Assembly: GCA_025465535.1 (NCBI GenBank) | Contig: JAODMY010000151.1 | Location: forward strand, 1 to 45,109 | Source of the DNA: Glaciihabitans sp. | GTDB taxonomy: Bacteria; Actinomycetota; Actinomycetes; Actinomycetales; Microbacteriaceae | DNA length: 45,109 nucleotides | Direction of reading: 5' to 3' | Shown here: one piece after another, positions 1-7,544 of the stretch | How the letters are laid out: each line of letters opens with the position of its first letter | Position numbering within the stretch: position 1 is the first letter of the stretch | Program-made: the position numbers and the translations under genes | The notes under the pieces: model-generated | The model's database searches: none | What the model saw: only the letters and a program-made list of their open reading frames with translations | What the model was told of the DNA's origin: nothing

Positions 1-335
1 ACAACTGCTGCGGCCCGTTCCATCGCGGTGAGGCCGCTGAGCAGACGGCGGAGCGGCTCTTGCGATCGCGCTACTCGGCGTTCGCGGTTGGCGACGAGGA
101 CTACCTGCTGGCGACGTGGCATCCGAGCACCAGGCCGGCCTCACTCGAGCTGGATCCCGGGCAGCGGTGGTACCGGCTCGACATCCTCGGCCGAAGCGGA
201 GGAGGGATGCTCGATACGGATGGCACGGTCGAGTTCAGCGCACGCTACCGACTGGACGGCATCGCGGGAGAGCAGCGCGAGGTGAGCCGATTCGTGCGAG
301 AGGACCGTCGCTGGTTCTACCTCGACGCGCTGTGA
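1..335 (+). CDS. YchJ-like SEC-C domain protein, C-terminal part (5' truncated by window edge)
   Basis: The reading frame is open from base 3 to a TGA at 333-335. The first residues, NCCGPFHRG, are the end of an SEC-C zinc-binding motif, and the following RSRYSAFAVGDEDYLLATWHPSTRP matches the NTF2-like body of the YchJ/UPF0225 family (shown here only to identify it). The C-terminal region FVREDRRWFYLDAL is also typical. The family is roughly 130 residues long, so only about the first 15-20 residues lie upstream of the window. The SEC-C motif binds zinc. The biochemical role of YchJ proteins is not established. It is transcribed towards the oxidoreductase gene on the other strand, and 39 bases separate the two stops. 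The family call is secure; the function is unknown. Confidence 0.85.
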   Translation, partial: NCCGPFHRGEAAEQTAERLLRSRYSAFAVGDEDYLLATWHPSTRPASLELDPGQRWYRLDILGRSGGGMLDTDGTVEFSARYRLDGIAGEQREVSRFVREDRRWFYLDAL

Positions 336-374
336 ACACCAGACGCGCCCTACCGCCTCAGACGCCCTGACGAT

Positions 375-1352
375 TCAGACGGCGCGGAGCAGGATCTTCC
401 CGATGTGGGCGGACGATTCCATCCGTTCGTGGGCGGCAGGCGCTTCGCTCAGGTCGTAGGTCGAGTCGATGATGGGCTTGACCCAGCCCGCCTCGATGAG
501 CGGCCACACCGTCTTGTGCACCGCCTGGAGGATCTCGACCCGCTCGGCGAGCGACCGGAAGCGTAGGGTCGTCGCCCAGATCCGGCCCCGCTTCATCATG
601 AGCGACCCCAGGCTGAACGTGCTCAGGTCTCCGCTCCGGTTCGCGATGGACATGATCCTGCCGCCGACAGCGAGGGCGCGGATGTTGCGGGCGAGGTAGT
701 CGCCACCGACGATGTCCAGCACGACATCGGCTCCGGCGTCATCGGTGAAATCGGAGACCTTCTCAACGAAGTCGTCCGCTCGATAGTCGACGCCTGTGGC
801 ACCGAGGGACTCGATGAATGCCACCTTCTTCGGCGACCCGGCCGTGGCGATGACCCGAGAACCGAGGGCGGTCGCGATCTGGATGGCCATGGTGCCGACT
901 CCGCTCGTTCCGCCGTGGACGAGGAGTGTTTCCCCCGGTTGGAGCTGCGCGAGCATGAAGACGTTCGACCATACCGTTGCCACGACCTCGGGCAATGCCG
1001 CCGCATCCAGAACGGACACGTTCGACGGCACGGGGAGCACGAGTCCGGCGTCGACGACCGCCTGCTCGGCGTATCCGCCACCAGGAAGCAGTGCACATAC
1101 GGCGTCGCCGACCGCAACGCCCATGACACCCTCACCGATCGCCGAGACCGTTCCGGACACCTCCAGGCCGAGCCAGGGCGGCGCGCCCGCTGGAGGGGGA
1201 TAATTGCCCTGCCTCTGGGAGATGTCTGCGCCGTTGACGCCCGCGCCGACGACGTTGATCCTGACCTCGCCGGGACCCGCCTCGAGGTCGGGGGCTTCGG
1301 CGAGCTCAAGCACGCTCGCATCCCCGAATTCGGCCATGCGGACGACCCTCAT
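375..1352 (-). CDS. NAD(P)H quinone oxidoreductase, zinc-free MDR family (PIG3/QOR-like)
   Basis: A 325-residue medium-chain dehydrogenase/reductase. The N-terminal GroES-like domain (about 1-125) is followed by a Rossmann domain with the NADPH-binding stretch VHGGTSGVGTMAIQIA near residue 145. The protein lacks the Cys-rich loop of zinc alcohol dehydrogenases. Length and motifs fit PIG3-type quinone oxidoreductases, which reduce quinones with NADPH in the cytosol. The ATG at 1352 is preceded on the minus strand by GGAGGAG about 5 bases upstream, which fixes the start. It is divergent from the hydrolase at 1476, and the 123-base gap holds the hydrolase promoter and a near-perfect dyad at 1415-1430. 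The natural substrate cannot be read from the sequence. Confidence 0.9.
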   Translation of the reverse strand: MRVVRMAEFGDASVLELAEAPDLEAGPGEVRINVVGAGVNGADISQRQGNYPPPAGAPPWLGLEVSGTVSAIGEGVMGVAVGDAVCALLPGGGYAEQAVVDAGLVLPVPSNVSVLDAAALPEVVATVWSNVFMLAQLQPGETLLVHGGTSGVGTMAIQIATALGSRVIATAGSPKKVAFIESLGATGVDYRADDFVEKVSDFTDDAGADVVLDIVGGDYLARNIRALAVGGRIMSIANRSGDLSTFSLGSLMMKRGRIWATTLRFRSLAERVEILQAVHKTVWPLIEAGWVKPIIDSTYDLSEAPAAHERMESSAHIGKILLRAV

Positions 1353-1414
1353 GCACGCTCCTCCCGTTACGTCACGGTGTGCAATGCGACGCCTCCCAGT
1401 ATGACCCCCCGCTC

Positions 1415-1430
1415 GACTGGCCGGCCGGTC
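1415..1430. promoter_or_regulatory. 16-bp dyad between divergent oxidoreductase and hydrolase genes
   Basis: GACTGGCCGGCCGGTC is a palindrome apart from one pair (T/G). It lies 10 bases upstream of the hydrolase -35 box and about 60 bases upstream of the oxidoreductase start, so it could be an operator for either. No local regulator is evident. Confidence 0.3.
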
Positions 1431-1439
1431 GGCGCGGTC

Positions 1440-1468
1440 TTGACCACACGGAGGTGCCGAAATACTCT
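1440..1468 (+). promoter_or_regulatory. Promoter of the alpha/beta hydrolase gene (leaderless)
   Basis: TTGACC (1440-1445), a 17-base spacer and TACTCT (1463-1468). The ATG follows only 7 bases after the -10 box, so transcription should start at or next to the A of the start codon. No Shine-Dalgarno sequence lies between them, which is consistent with a leaderless mRNA. Confidence 0.6.
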
Positions 1469-1475
1469 TTCGGCC

Positions 1476-2174
1476 ATGGATCTCCTTCTCATTCCCGGCT
1501 TCTGGCTCAACGGCGCGTCATGGGACGAGGTGGCCGCACCGCTGGCGGATGCCGGACACACCGTGCACGCGCTCACCCTTCCCGGCCTCGAGTCCCGCGA
1601 CGCCGACCGCACGAACATCGGCCTGCGCGACCACGTCGACGCGGTGGTTGCCGCGGTCGACGCGTTGCCTTCTCCCGTGGTGCTCGTCGGCCACAGCGGT
1701 GGCGGAGCCATCGCACACGCTGCGGCGGATGCCCGTCCGGATGCGGTCGCGCGAGTGATCTACGTCGACAGCGGCCCGCTCGGCGATGGCGGAGTGATCA
1801 ACGACGAACTGCGCGTCGTGAACGGGGAGGTTCCCCTCCCCGACTGGTCCGAGTTCGAGAAGGAAGACCTGATCGACCTCACTGACGAGCTGCGCGAGAG
1901 GTTCAGCGGCATCGCGATCCCGCAGCCTGCCCGGGTCACGAGCGACAAGCAGGTGCTGAGCGACCCCCGCCGGTACGACGTGCCCGCGACGGTCATCTGC
2001 TGCGAGTTCTCCACCGAGATGATGCGCGCGTGGCTAGCGGCAGGCAACCCATTCGTTGCCGAGCTGGCCAAGGTGAAGGATATCGAACTCGTCGACCTGC
2101 CGACCGGGCACTGGCCGCAGTTCACGCGGCCCCGCGAGCTCGCTGCGGCGATCCTCGCCGCAGTGGACCGCTAG
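1476..2174 (+). CDS. Alpha/beta hydrolase
   Basis: A 232-residue alpha/beta-hydrolase fold protein. It opens with the first core strand MDLLLIPGFWLNGASW. The nucleophile elbow GHSGGG (Ser near residue 74) is clear, and GHWPQF near the C-terminus supplies the probable catalytic His. There is no signal peptide, so it is cytosolic. The frame stays open far upstream of 1476 and across the oppositely oriented oxidoreductase gene, but homology begins at the ATG at 1476. A good leaderless promoter sits directly in front of that ATG, which decides the start. The substrate is unknown: small esterases, lactonases and dienelactone-type hydrolases all share this layout. Confidence 0.88.
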   Translation: MDLLLIPGFWLNGASWDEVAAPLADAGHTVHALTLPGLESRDADRTNIGLRDHVDAVVAAVDALPSPVVLVGHSGGGAIAHAAADARPDAVARVIYVDSGPLGDGGVINDELRVVNGEVPLPDWSEFEKEDLIDLTDELRERFSGIAIPQPARVTSDKQVLSDPRRYDVPATVICCEFSTEMMRAWLAAGNPFVAELAKVKDIELVDLPTGHWPQFTRPRELAAAILAAVDR

Positions 2175-2203
2175 ACCACTGAACTAAATCCCGAGCTGAA
2201 CCG

Positions 2204-2407
2204 CTAGAACTCTTCGCGAAGGCGCTGCTTGGCTCCGTGTTCGACCAGGACGGGCACATACTCTCGGATCGGCCTGCCGTCGAACTCGTGGTGCTCGTCA
2301 TGGACGACCTCGTCGATGCGGCCCCGTTCGACTTCCGGGAAGCGCTCAGAAAGTCTTTCGACGACCTTCTCGATGGCTTCGTTCTCCGCCGTTGGATCTT
2401 CATTCAC
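2204..2407 (-). CDS. Small three-helix-bundle dimerization domain protein
   Basis: A 67-residue acidic protein with the core VHDEHHEFDGRPIREYVPVL. This resembles the actinobacterial three-helix-bundle dimerization family (mycobacterial MSMEG_6209-like small proteins), which is often found beside regulators and stress genes. No enzymatic motif is visible. The start is GTG at 2407, chosen because the conserved domain fills the whole ORF and because the -10 box of a TTGACA promoter ends 6 bases in front of it. It lies just downstream of the histidine kinase in the same orientation but has its own promoter. The family call is from memory of the motif; the cellular role is not known. Confidence 0.7.
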   Translation of the reverse strand: MNEDPTAENEAIEKVVERLSERFPEVERGRIDEVVHDEHHEFDGRPIREYVPVLVEHGAKQRLREEF

Positions 2408-2413
2408 CTATTG

Positions 2414-2442
2414 AGTCTGAATTGGAGGTACAGGCGTGTCAA
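2414..2442 (-). promoter_or_regulatory. Promoter of the small three-helix protein gene (leaderless)
   Basis: On the minus strand, TTGACA (2442-2437), a 17-base spacer and CAGACT (2419-2414). The GTG start at 2407 follows after 6 bases with no ribosome binding site, as expected for a leaderless transcript. Confidence 0.55.
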
Positions 2443-2523
2443 CATTGGAATGCGACTGCAGCGTGAAAAACGCCCTGTGGGTCAGCGTCGTTCGCGGTTG
2501 ACTACCCGCTGCGCGGCTAGCGG

Positions 2524-3534
2524 TCACCGGAGATGCGTAAGGGGCAACCGCATCTCGAAGGTGGTTCCGGACGGCGTGGTCTCGGCCAGTCGGATGGTGC
2601 CGCCGTGCCTGGTGGTGATGTCGCGGACAAGGGCCAGGCCGATTCCGAAGCTTCGGCGCGTCGGTGGTGCGACCGGTGACGGCGAGCTGTGCGCGAACCG
2701 GTCGAAGATGTGATCAGGGTCGATTCCCTGGATGCCCGCTCCGCGATCCGTGACGGTGATGACGGCGTGGGACCTGGTGGTGGTCACCGACACCGCGATT
2801 GCGGAGCCGTTAGGGGAATGCCTGAGTGCGTTGTCGAGCAGCGCGGTGATGCAACGCTGCAGGCTCGTCGCCGGCATCGTGCTGGCGGGGTCGCCGTCGA
2901 TCTCCAGGCCGATGGTGATCTCTCGTGGGTCGGCGAGAACTCGCATGGCTTCAACCGCGTGGCTGATCGCCGGGGCGATGGGCGAAGCGGAGTTGCTCCC
3001 TGGTTCGGCCTCAGTGCCGGTGCCGGCCGCAAGCAGCAGGTCGTTCACAACCCCGATGAGATCGTGGGCATCCGATCGAAGTTCGGAGACGGTCGTTGCC
3101 GTGGGGTCATCCGAGGTGAGACCGCGTTGCAGAATCTGCAGGCGGGCGTCGAGGACGGCAAGTGGTGTGCGGAGTTCGTGACTGGCATCCTGCACGAAGG
3201 TGCGCTGCATCCTGAGTGCCTGGGCGATGGGACTGACCGCGCGGCGGGTGAGGAGGGCGCTGAGGACGCCGGCGATGACGACGGAGATGGCTCCGACGAT
3301 GATCAGGCCGATGAGGGCTTCGGTGGTATTGAGGTAGATCTTGTGGTCGCCGGGCTGCGGTGGCTCGGCCAGCTCTGCGGGGCGCAGCTGGTCGAGGATG
3401 TAGATGAACGCGGCACCGATCGCGGCCAGCGCGAGGGCGCCGGATGCGATCGTGATCTGGGTCCCGACGATGCGAGAGGCCCGATGAATGGCTCGGGCGT
3501 CAGCGTCGACGAGCCGGGTGTTCCGCTGTTTCAT
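2524..3534 (-). CDS. Two-component sensor histidine kinase
   Basis: A 336-residue membrane sensor kinase, partner of the response regulator directly upstream. Two membrane segments (about 23-47 and 73-96) enclose a short extracytoplasmic loop of only about 25 residues. The H-box is FVQDASHELRTPLAVL with phospho-acceptor His119. The N-box (LLDNALRHSPNGS), DRGAGI and the G-box (FGIGLALVRDITTRHGG) follow. The ATG overlaps the regulator's TGA as ATGA (3534-3531), which fixes the start, although the frame is open further upstream inside the regulator gene. With so small an outer loop the signal is probably sensed within or at the membrane. The ligand is unknown. Confidence 0.93.
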   Translation of the reverse strand: MKQRNTRLVDADARAIHRASRIVGTQITIASGALALAAIGAAFIYILDQLRPAELAEPPQPGDHKIYLNTTEALIGLIIVGAISVVIAGVLSALLTRRAVSPIAQALRMQRTFVQDASHELRTPLAVLDARLQILQRGLTSDDPTATTVSELRSDAHDLIGVVNDLLLAAGTGTEAEPGSNSASPIAPAISHAVEAMRVLADPREITIGLEIDGDPASTMPATSLQRCITALLDNALRHSPNGSAIAVSVTTTRSHAVITVTDRGAGIQGIDPDHIFDRFAHSSPSPVAPPTRRSFGIGLALVRDITTRHGGTIRLAETTPSGTTFEMRLPLTHLR

Positions 3535-4190
3535 GGTTCGCCAATCCGGTAGCCCTGTCCGCGCACGGTCGTGATGATGTGCGAATCGGTCTTTCGTCTG
3601 AGGTAATGCACGTAGGTGTCGACGCTTCCGGGCTGTTCGCCGCTGCCGAAGACGCTGTTCAGGATTTGGGTGCGGCTGAAGACGTGCAGAGGCTGTTCGG
3701 CGAGCAACTGCAGAAGGTCGCTCTCCCGCGCCGTGAGCTGGATGCTCCCGCTGTATGGGGAGTGGATGCTGCGGCTCGACGGGTGGAACTCCCACTCGCC
3801 GATCGCGATCGCATCATCGACGTCGGCGAAGGTGCGCAGCAGTGCCCGAAGGCGAGCGAGGAGTTCGTCGAACTCGAATGGCTTGACCAGGTAGTCGTTG
3901 GCTCCCGCATCCAGCCCTTCCACCCGGTCCCCGACGGTTCCGAGGGCGGTGAGCATCAGGACCGGTGTAGAGATCCTGCGAGAGCGAATTGTCGAGACAA
4001 GGCTTCGGCCGTCGATACCGGGAAGGCGGCGATCGATGACCATTACGTCGAATTCGCCGGTTGAGGCCGTCTCGAGCCCCACGGTCCCATCGGGGATGCG
4101 CGTGACGGTGTAGCTTTCGGCGAGCACCTGTTCGATGAGGGGACCCAGCTTCGGGTCGTCCTCGATCAGGAGCAGGGTTGGATGTCGCAT
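3531..4190 (-). CDS. OmpR/PhoB-family response regulator
   Basis: 219 residues. The receiver domain (1-115) has the acidic pair E10-D11, phospho-acceptor Asp53 (VIDRRLPGIDG) and Lys103 (LVKPFEF). A C-terminal winged helix follows, ending in VDTYVHYLRRK and TTVRGQGYRIGEP. It is translationally coupled to the kinase. The ATG at 4190 has a TAGATT -10 box 6 bases upstream (leaderless). The divergent 65-base gap to the DedA gene contains an 11-bp-period direct repeat that is a likely site for this protein. The most probable target is therefore itself and the DedA/COG4705-like membrane pair. Confidence 0.95.
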   Translation of the reverse strand: MRHPTLLLIEDDPKLGPLIEQVLAESYTVTRIPDGTVGLETASTGEFDVMVIDRRLPGIDGRSLVSTIRSRRISTPVLMLTALGTVGDRVEGLDAGANDYLVKPFEFDELLARLRALLRTFADVDDAIAIGEWEFHPSSRSIHSPYSGSIQLTARESDLLQLLAEQPLHVFSRTQILNSVFGSGEQPGSVDTYVHYLRRKTDSHIITTVRGQGYRIGEP

Positions 4191-4196
4191 CCGAGC

Positions 4197-4225
4197 AATC
4201 TACGTCGCCGCGGTCGTCTTGGAAA
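4197..4225 (-). promoter_or_regulatory. Promoter of the response regulator-kinase operon (leaderless)
   Basis: On the minus strand, TTTCCA (4225-4220), a 17-base spacer and TAGATT (4202-4197), then 6 bases to the ATG at 4190. The -35 box is imperfect (4 of 6 bases) and is overlapped by the direct repeat at 4218-4237. Confidence 0.45.
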
Positions 4226-4237
4226 ATTCTTAGAGAA
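4218..4237 (+). promoter_or_regulatory. Tandem repeat, candidate OmpR-type regulator site
   Basis: CTTGGAAAA (4218-4226) and CTTAGAGAA (4229-4237) match at 7 of 9 bases with a period of 11. OmpR-family regulators bind such head-to-tail repeats spaced by one helical turn. The site lies between the divergent response regulator and DedA genes and over the regulator's -35 box. Confidence 0.5.
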
Positions 4238-4255
4238 CGTCGCGCAGGATGGAGT

Positions 4256-4888
4256 GTGCTTACCGGACTACTTGACCCACAATCCATCATCACCGCTGCG
4301 GGAGCCTGGGGGCTGCTCATCGTGTGTGGGGCGGTGTTCGCCGAGACCGGACTGCTGGTCGGGTTCTTTCTACCCGGCGACACTCTCCTGTTCTTCACCG
4401 GCGTTCTGACGTTGAGCGGCGCTGTCAGGCAGCCGCTGTGGGTGGTGGTAGTCGCGGTTGCCGCGTCCGCATTCCTCGGGGACCAACTGGGGTACCTGAT
4501 CGGGCGCAGATCCGGCCCGGCGATCTTCGAACGTCGGGAGTCCGGCCTGTTCAGTCGCCGCAGCGTGACCCGAACGCAGGGGTTCTTTGATCGGTTCGGT
4601 CCCGCGGCGGTCACGGTCGCCCGGCTGGTTCCGGTCGTGCGTACCTTCGCCCCGGTCGCGGCAGGGGTGGGCAAGATGCGGCGCCGCGTCTTCATCGCGT
4701 ACAACACTGTCGGTGCGGTCGGCTGGGCGATCATCATGATCCTGCTCGGCTACTGGCTCGCTCACATCCCCGGAGTCACCGCCGTCGTTTCTCGCTACAT
4801 CGACGTCGTCCTCGTCGGCATCGTCGTAGTCTCCGTCGTTCCCGTCATCGTGCGTGCCATTGTCGTGCGACGACGGTCACGGGCGTAA
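4256..4888 (+). CDS. DedA-family membrane protein
   Basis: 210 residues, integral membrane. DedA hallmarks are the N-terminal FAETGLLVGFFLPGDTLL (re-entrant loop with conserved E and P-G-D) and the later R-x-x-P-x-x-R stretch ARLVPVVRTFAPVAAG. Together they are typical of DedA/UNC-50-type lipid transport proteins implicated in undecaprenyl-phosphate or phospholipid recycling. The frame extends upstream to 4178, but that would overlap the divergent regulator. The GTG at 4256 has AGGA (4246-4249) 6 bases upstream and matches where family members begin. It is followed 7 bases later by a second membrane protein, so the two form an operon probably controlled by the divergent two-component system. 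Confidence 0.88.
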   Translation: MLTGLLDPQSIITAAGAWGLLIVCGAVFAETGLLVGFFLPGDTLLFFTGVLTLSGAVRQPLWVVVVAVAASAFLGDQLGYLIGRRSGPAIFERRESGLFSRRSVTRTQGFFDRFGPAAVTVARLVPVVRTFAPVAAGVGKMRRRVFIAYNTVGAVGWAIIMILLGYWLAHIPGVTAVVSRYIDVVLVGIVVVSVVPVIVRAIVVRRRSRA

Positions 4889-4895
4889 CCGCGTG

Positions 4896-5672
4896 ATGAG
4901 CGCCGTGGATACCGCGCGCAGTGCCGCCGTGCGTGTGCCGCAGATCACCGTCTACTTTTGGGTCATCAAGGCCCTCTCCACCGCAATGGGCGAATCCACG
5001 AGCGACTTCATGGTGAACGTCATGCCGCCGGTCACCGCGGTCATCATCGGATTCATCGGGTTCGCCATCGCGATGATCATCCAGCTCCGGATGCGCCGCT
5101 ACGTCGCGTGGGCGTACTGGCTCGCCGTGGTGATGGTCGGTGTCTTCGGGACCATGGCCGCCGATGTGCTCCATGTCGGATTCGGCGTCCCGTACGTCGC
5201 CTCGGTCATCCTGTTTGCTGCGACGCTCGCCATCATCTTCCTCGTCTGGCACCGGGTGGAAGGTGGGCTGTCGATCCACTCCGTCACCACGAGCCGCCGC
5301 GAGATCTTCTACTGGCTCACGGTGGTGACGACCTTCGCTCTCGGCACCGCGGCCGGTGACCTGACCTCCATCAGTCTCAATCTCGGCTACCTGGCATCCG
5401 CGGTCCTCTTCGCCGTGATCATCGCGATCCCGACGATCGGGTTCTTCCGGTTCCGGATGAACGGGGTCCTCGCGTTCTGGTTCGCCTACGTCGTAACCCG
5501 GCCGCTCGGCGCATCCGTCGCCGACTGGCTCGGCAAGCCGACGAGCGCTGGCGGCGTCGGTGTGGGCAGCGGACTGGTGGCCCTGGTGTTGACCCTCGCG
5601 ATCGCCGCGCTGGTCGGCTACCTGACGGTTTCGCGCAAGGACGTGAGCGAGGCGTCCTTCTCAGCGGGCTAA
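4896..5672 (+). CDS. Four-repeat membrane protein (COG4705-like)
   Basis: A 258-residue hydrophobic protein with about eight membrane segments. I see four copies of a unit of about 50-60 residues, each a pair of helices. Each begins with an aromatic-Trp-rich helix and a G-x3-4-D signature: YFWVIKALSTAMGESTSD, AYWLAVVMVGVFGTMAAD, FYWLTVVTTFALGTAAGD and AFWFAYVVTRPLGASVAD. It resembles uncharacterised COG4705 membrane proteins. The ATG at 4896 was chosen; a GTG 3 bases before it is the alternative. The gene lies 7 bases after the DedA gene, so the two are likely co-expressed. The repeated Asp within the membrane suggests ion or metal handling, but that is inference. Confidence 0.75.
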   Translation: MSAVDTARSAAVRVPQITVYFWVIKALSTAMGESTSDFMVNVMPPVTAVIIGFIGFAIAMIIQLRMRRYVAWAYWLAVVMVGVFGTMAADVLHVGFGVPYVASVILFAATLAIIFLVWHRVEGGLSIHSVTTSRREIFYWLTVVTTFALGTAAGDLTSISLNLGYLASAVLFAVIIAIPTIGFFRFRMNGVLAFWFAYVVTRPLGASVADWLGKPTSAGGVGVGSGLVALVLTLAIAALVGYLTVSRKDVSEASFSAG

Positions 5673-5766
5673 TCGACCGTAAGACTGGCCCGGTTGTGCA
5701 CGGGCAAATCCAGAGCGAACCCTGCACCTGCGCCGGCGGGAGCCGAGTCGCGGTTGATACCGCATG

Positions 5767-6084
5767 TCACGACGGCCCCTCCGTGACGAGCGCATCAATC
5801 AGCCCGGGGAACTTCTTATCGAGTTCGCGGCGGCGGAGCTGGATTACGTGCGTTCGGCCGCTCACGGTCGTGAGCGTAACGCCGCCCTCGCGGAGCGCCT
5901 TGAAATGGTGCGACAGCGTCGACTTGTGCACATCGAAGCCCCATTCGTCCTCGTGCTTGGAGTGCGGCTCGCCATCCGCGAGCACCCGTACGATCTCCAA
6001 TCGAATCGGGTCGGCCACGGCGCGCAGGATGTCGACGAGCTGCACCTCGGACATTTCAGGAGCCGGATACTCAGCCGATGTCAT
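5767..6084 (-). CDS. ArsR-family transcriptional repressor
   Basis: A compact winged-helix regulator of 105 residues from the ATG at 6084. The HTH region LVDILRAVADPIRLEIVRVL and the recognition helix KSTLSHHFKALREGG are characteristic, followed by the wing TTVSGRTHVIQL. No metal-binding ELCVC-type Cys pair is present, so it is not an arsenic or cadmium sensor of the classical kind. GTG codons at 6093 and 6090, with GAGGA further upstream, are alternative starts. It is divergent from an MFS exporter, and the gap holds a perfect operator over the exporter's -35 box, so it most likely represses that gene and itself. The inducer is unknown. Confidence 0.88.
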   Translation of the reverse strand: MTSAEYPAPEMSEVQLVDILRAVADPIRLEIVRVLADGEPHSKHEDEWGFDVHKSTLSHHFKALREGGVTLTTVSGRTHVIQLRRRELDKKFPGLIDALVTEGPS

Positions 6085-6116
6085 TTTCACCACATCCCGT
6101 CCTCGATTGCCGCGAT

Positions 6117-6136
6117 TGTTTGACAAGCATCAAACA
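6117..6136. promoter_or_regulatory. 20-bp palindromic operator for the ArsR repressor
   Basis: TGTTTGA-N6-TCAAACA is a perfect 7-bp inverted repeat and covers the TTGACA -35 box of the exporter gene. A longer arm, ATTGTTTGACAA (6115-6126), is repeated exactly inverted as TTGTCAAACAAT at 6162-6173, inside codons 3-7 of the exporter gene. That suggests a second repressor site 47 bp away, centre to centre. Confidence 0.7.
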
Positions 6137-6148
6137 GATGCCTACGTT
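6120..6148 (+). promoter_or_regulatory. Promoter of the MFS exporter gene (leaderless)
   Basis: TTGACA (6120-6125), a 17-base spacer and TACGTT (6143-6148). The ATG at 6155 follows 6 bases later with no ribosome binding site. The -35 box lies inside the repressor palindrome, a classical layout for steric repression. Confidence 0.65.
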
Positions 6149-6154
6149 AACCGT

Positions 6155-7363
6155 ATGACGTTTGTCAAACAATCCTACCGCAGGACCACTCCGACCCTTC
6201 TCGTGCTCGCTCTCGCCCTGTTCGTCGTCGGCACGAACGCATATGTTATTGCCGGTCTCTTGCCCGGCATCGCAACAAGCCTTGCTGCCACGCCCACCGA
6301 GGTCAGCTTCTCGATTACGTCATATTCGCTCGTCGTGGCAGTCGCCGCGCCCGCCGTGTCCGTGCTGCTGCCCCGCGTGCCGCGCTCGGTGCTTATGGCG
6401 GCGGGCCTGGCGGTATTCGCACTGGGTGGCGCAGTCGCCGTCTCAGCAACGAGCCTCCCGCTTTTCCTTATCGGGCGTACCTTCTCTGGCCTGGGCGGCG
6501 CCGCCCTCGTGCCCACCGCAGCCGCAGCGGCCGCGTCGATCGCGCCCCCGGCGCAGCGTGGTCGCGCCCTCGCGATCGTCGGCGCGGGTTTCACCCTCGC
6601 CACAGCGGTGGGGTCGCCATTCGGAACAGCCCTCGGCGGCATCGCAGGTTGGCGATTGCCTCTTTTGTCGTTAGTCGGCATCGCGGTCGTGCTCGTTATC
6701 GCCATACCATTCGTGGCGCGAGGGGTCCCTATCGGGTCGGCCATCACGCTAAGGCAGCGACTCCTGCCCCTGGCCGACCTGCGCGTGCTTGCACCCCTCG
6801 GTACGACCCTCCTGATGATCGCGGGCTTCAACGTCGTCTACATCTTCAGCGCATCCGTCACTCATGCGTCGACTGGTGGATCAGGCAATCTGCTCGCCAT
6901 CCTGTTTCTTGCGTGTGGGGTGGCGGGCGTCATCGGAAACGTGATCGCGGGTCCCCTCACGGATCGGTTCGGCAACCGAACCACGGCGCTCGTGGCACTC
7001 AGCGTGCAGGTCATCGCCCTCGTTGTGCTCCCGTTCGTCGAATCCTCCTTCGGCGGATCCATCGTCGTCTTCGCGATGTGGGGGATCGCCGCCTTCGCCA
7101 TCGCGATTCCGGTTCAACACAGACTCGTCCATGTCAACCCGGACGCCGCGGCGGTCGCTCTCTCCTGGTACTCGACGGCGATGTATGTCGGGATTGCCAT
7201 CGCCCCGCCGCTCGGCACCGCAGCACTCGCGCTCGGGGGTGCCGAAGCCATCCCCGCCGTCGGGGCGGCAATCACAGCCATCGCACTCGCGCTCTTCGCC
7301 GCTGGATACAGTCGCCGCCTTCAGGCGGCAGGCAGGAAGCGACGGGCCAACCTGGTTGCATAA
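6155..7363 (+). CDS. MFS exporter (AraJ/DHA1-type drug efflux family)
   Basis: 402 residues with about 12 membrane segments. The N-terminal pattern LFVVGTNAYVIAGLLPGIA resembles the DHA1 efflux branch (AraJ/YdhP/CmlA-like). The loop 2-3 motif is LLPRVPRSVLMAAG, and loop 4-5 has FLIGRTFSGLGGA. The frame is open upstream across the divergent repressor gene, but the ATG at 6155 lies 6 bases after a good -10 box and gives the normal length. Likely role: proton-driven export of a small hydrophobic compound or sugar analogue, released from ArsR repression by its substrate. The substrate cannot be named. Confidence 0.9.
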   Translation: MTFVKQSYRRTTPTLLVLALALFVVGTNAYVIAGLLPGIATSLAATPTEVSFSITSYSLVVAVAAPAVSVLLPRVPRSVLMAAGLAVFALGGAVAVSATSLPLFLIGRTFSGLGGAALVPTAAAAAASIAPPAQRGRALAIVGAGFTLATAVGSPFGTALGGIAGWRLPLLSLVGIAVVLVIAIPFVARGVPIGSAITLRQRLLPLADLRVLAPLGTTLLMIAGFNVVYIFSASVTHASTGGSGNLLAILFLACGVAGVIGNVIAGPLTDRFGNRTTALVALSVQVIALVVLPFVESSFGGSIVVFAMWGIAAFAIAIPVQHRLVHVNPDAAAVALSWYSTAMYVGIAIAPPLGTAALALGGAEAIPAVGAAITAIALALFAAGYSRRLQAAGRKRRANLVA

Positions 7364-7544
7364 GGGCGCACCAATTTTGTCGGTAATGCTCTGACGCTCT
7401 GACGGAAGAGACGCTCCCTGACGATCACCGACGGATGTCCTGCGGTCAGAAGATCGAACGGGGTATCAGCGCTTACCAAAACGGATACGGCTACGTCGCT
7501 CGGTGCGTACCCGAGAGGCCGCTCGCCGTTCTTCCAATTGTCGT

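Noticed and set aside
915-1475. Upstream extension of the hydrolase frame across the divergent oxidoreductase gene
   Set aside because: Homology and a good promoter place the start at 1476.
5673-5766. GCCCG/CGGGC stem after the four-repeat membrane protein gene as a terminator
   Set aside because: Only 5 bp, a loop of 8 and no T run.
7390-7405. Short direct repeat CTCTGACG in the gap after the MFS gene
   Set aside because: Two 8-base copies only, with no associated gene or dyad; could be chance.
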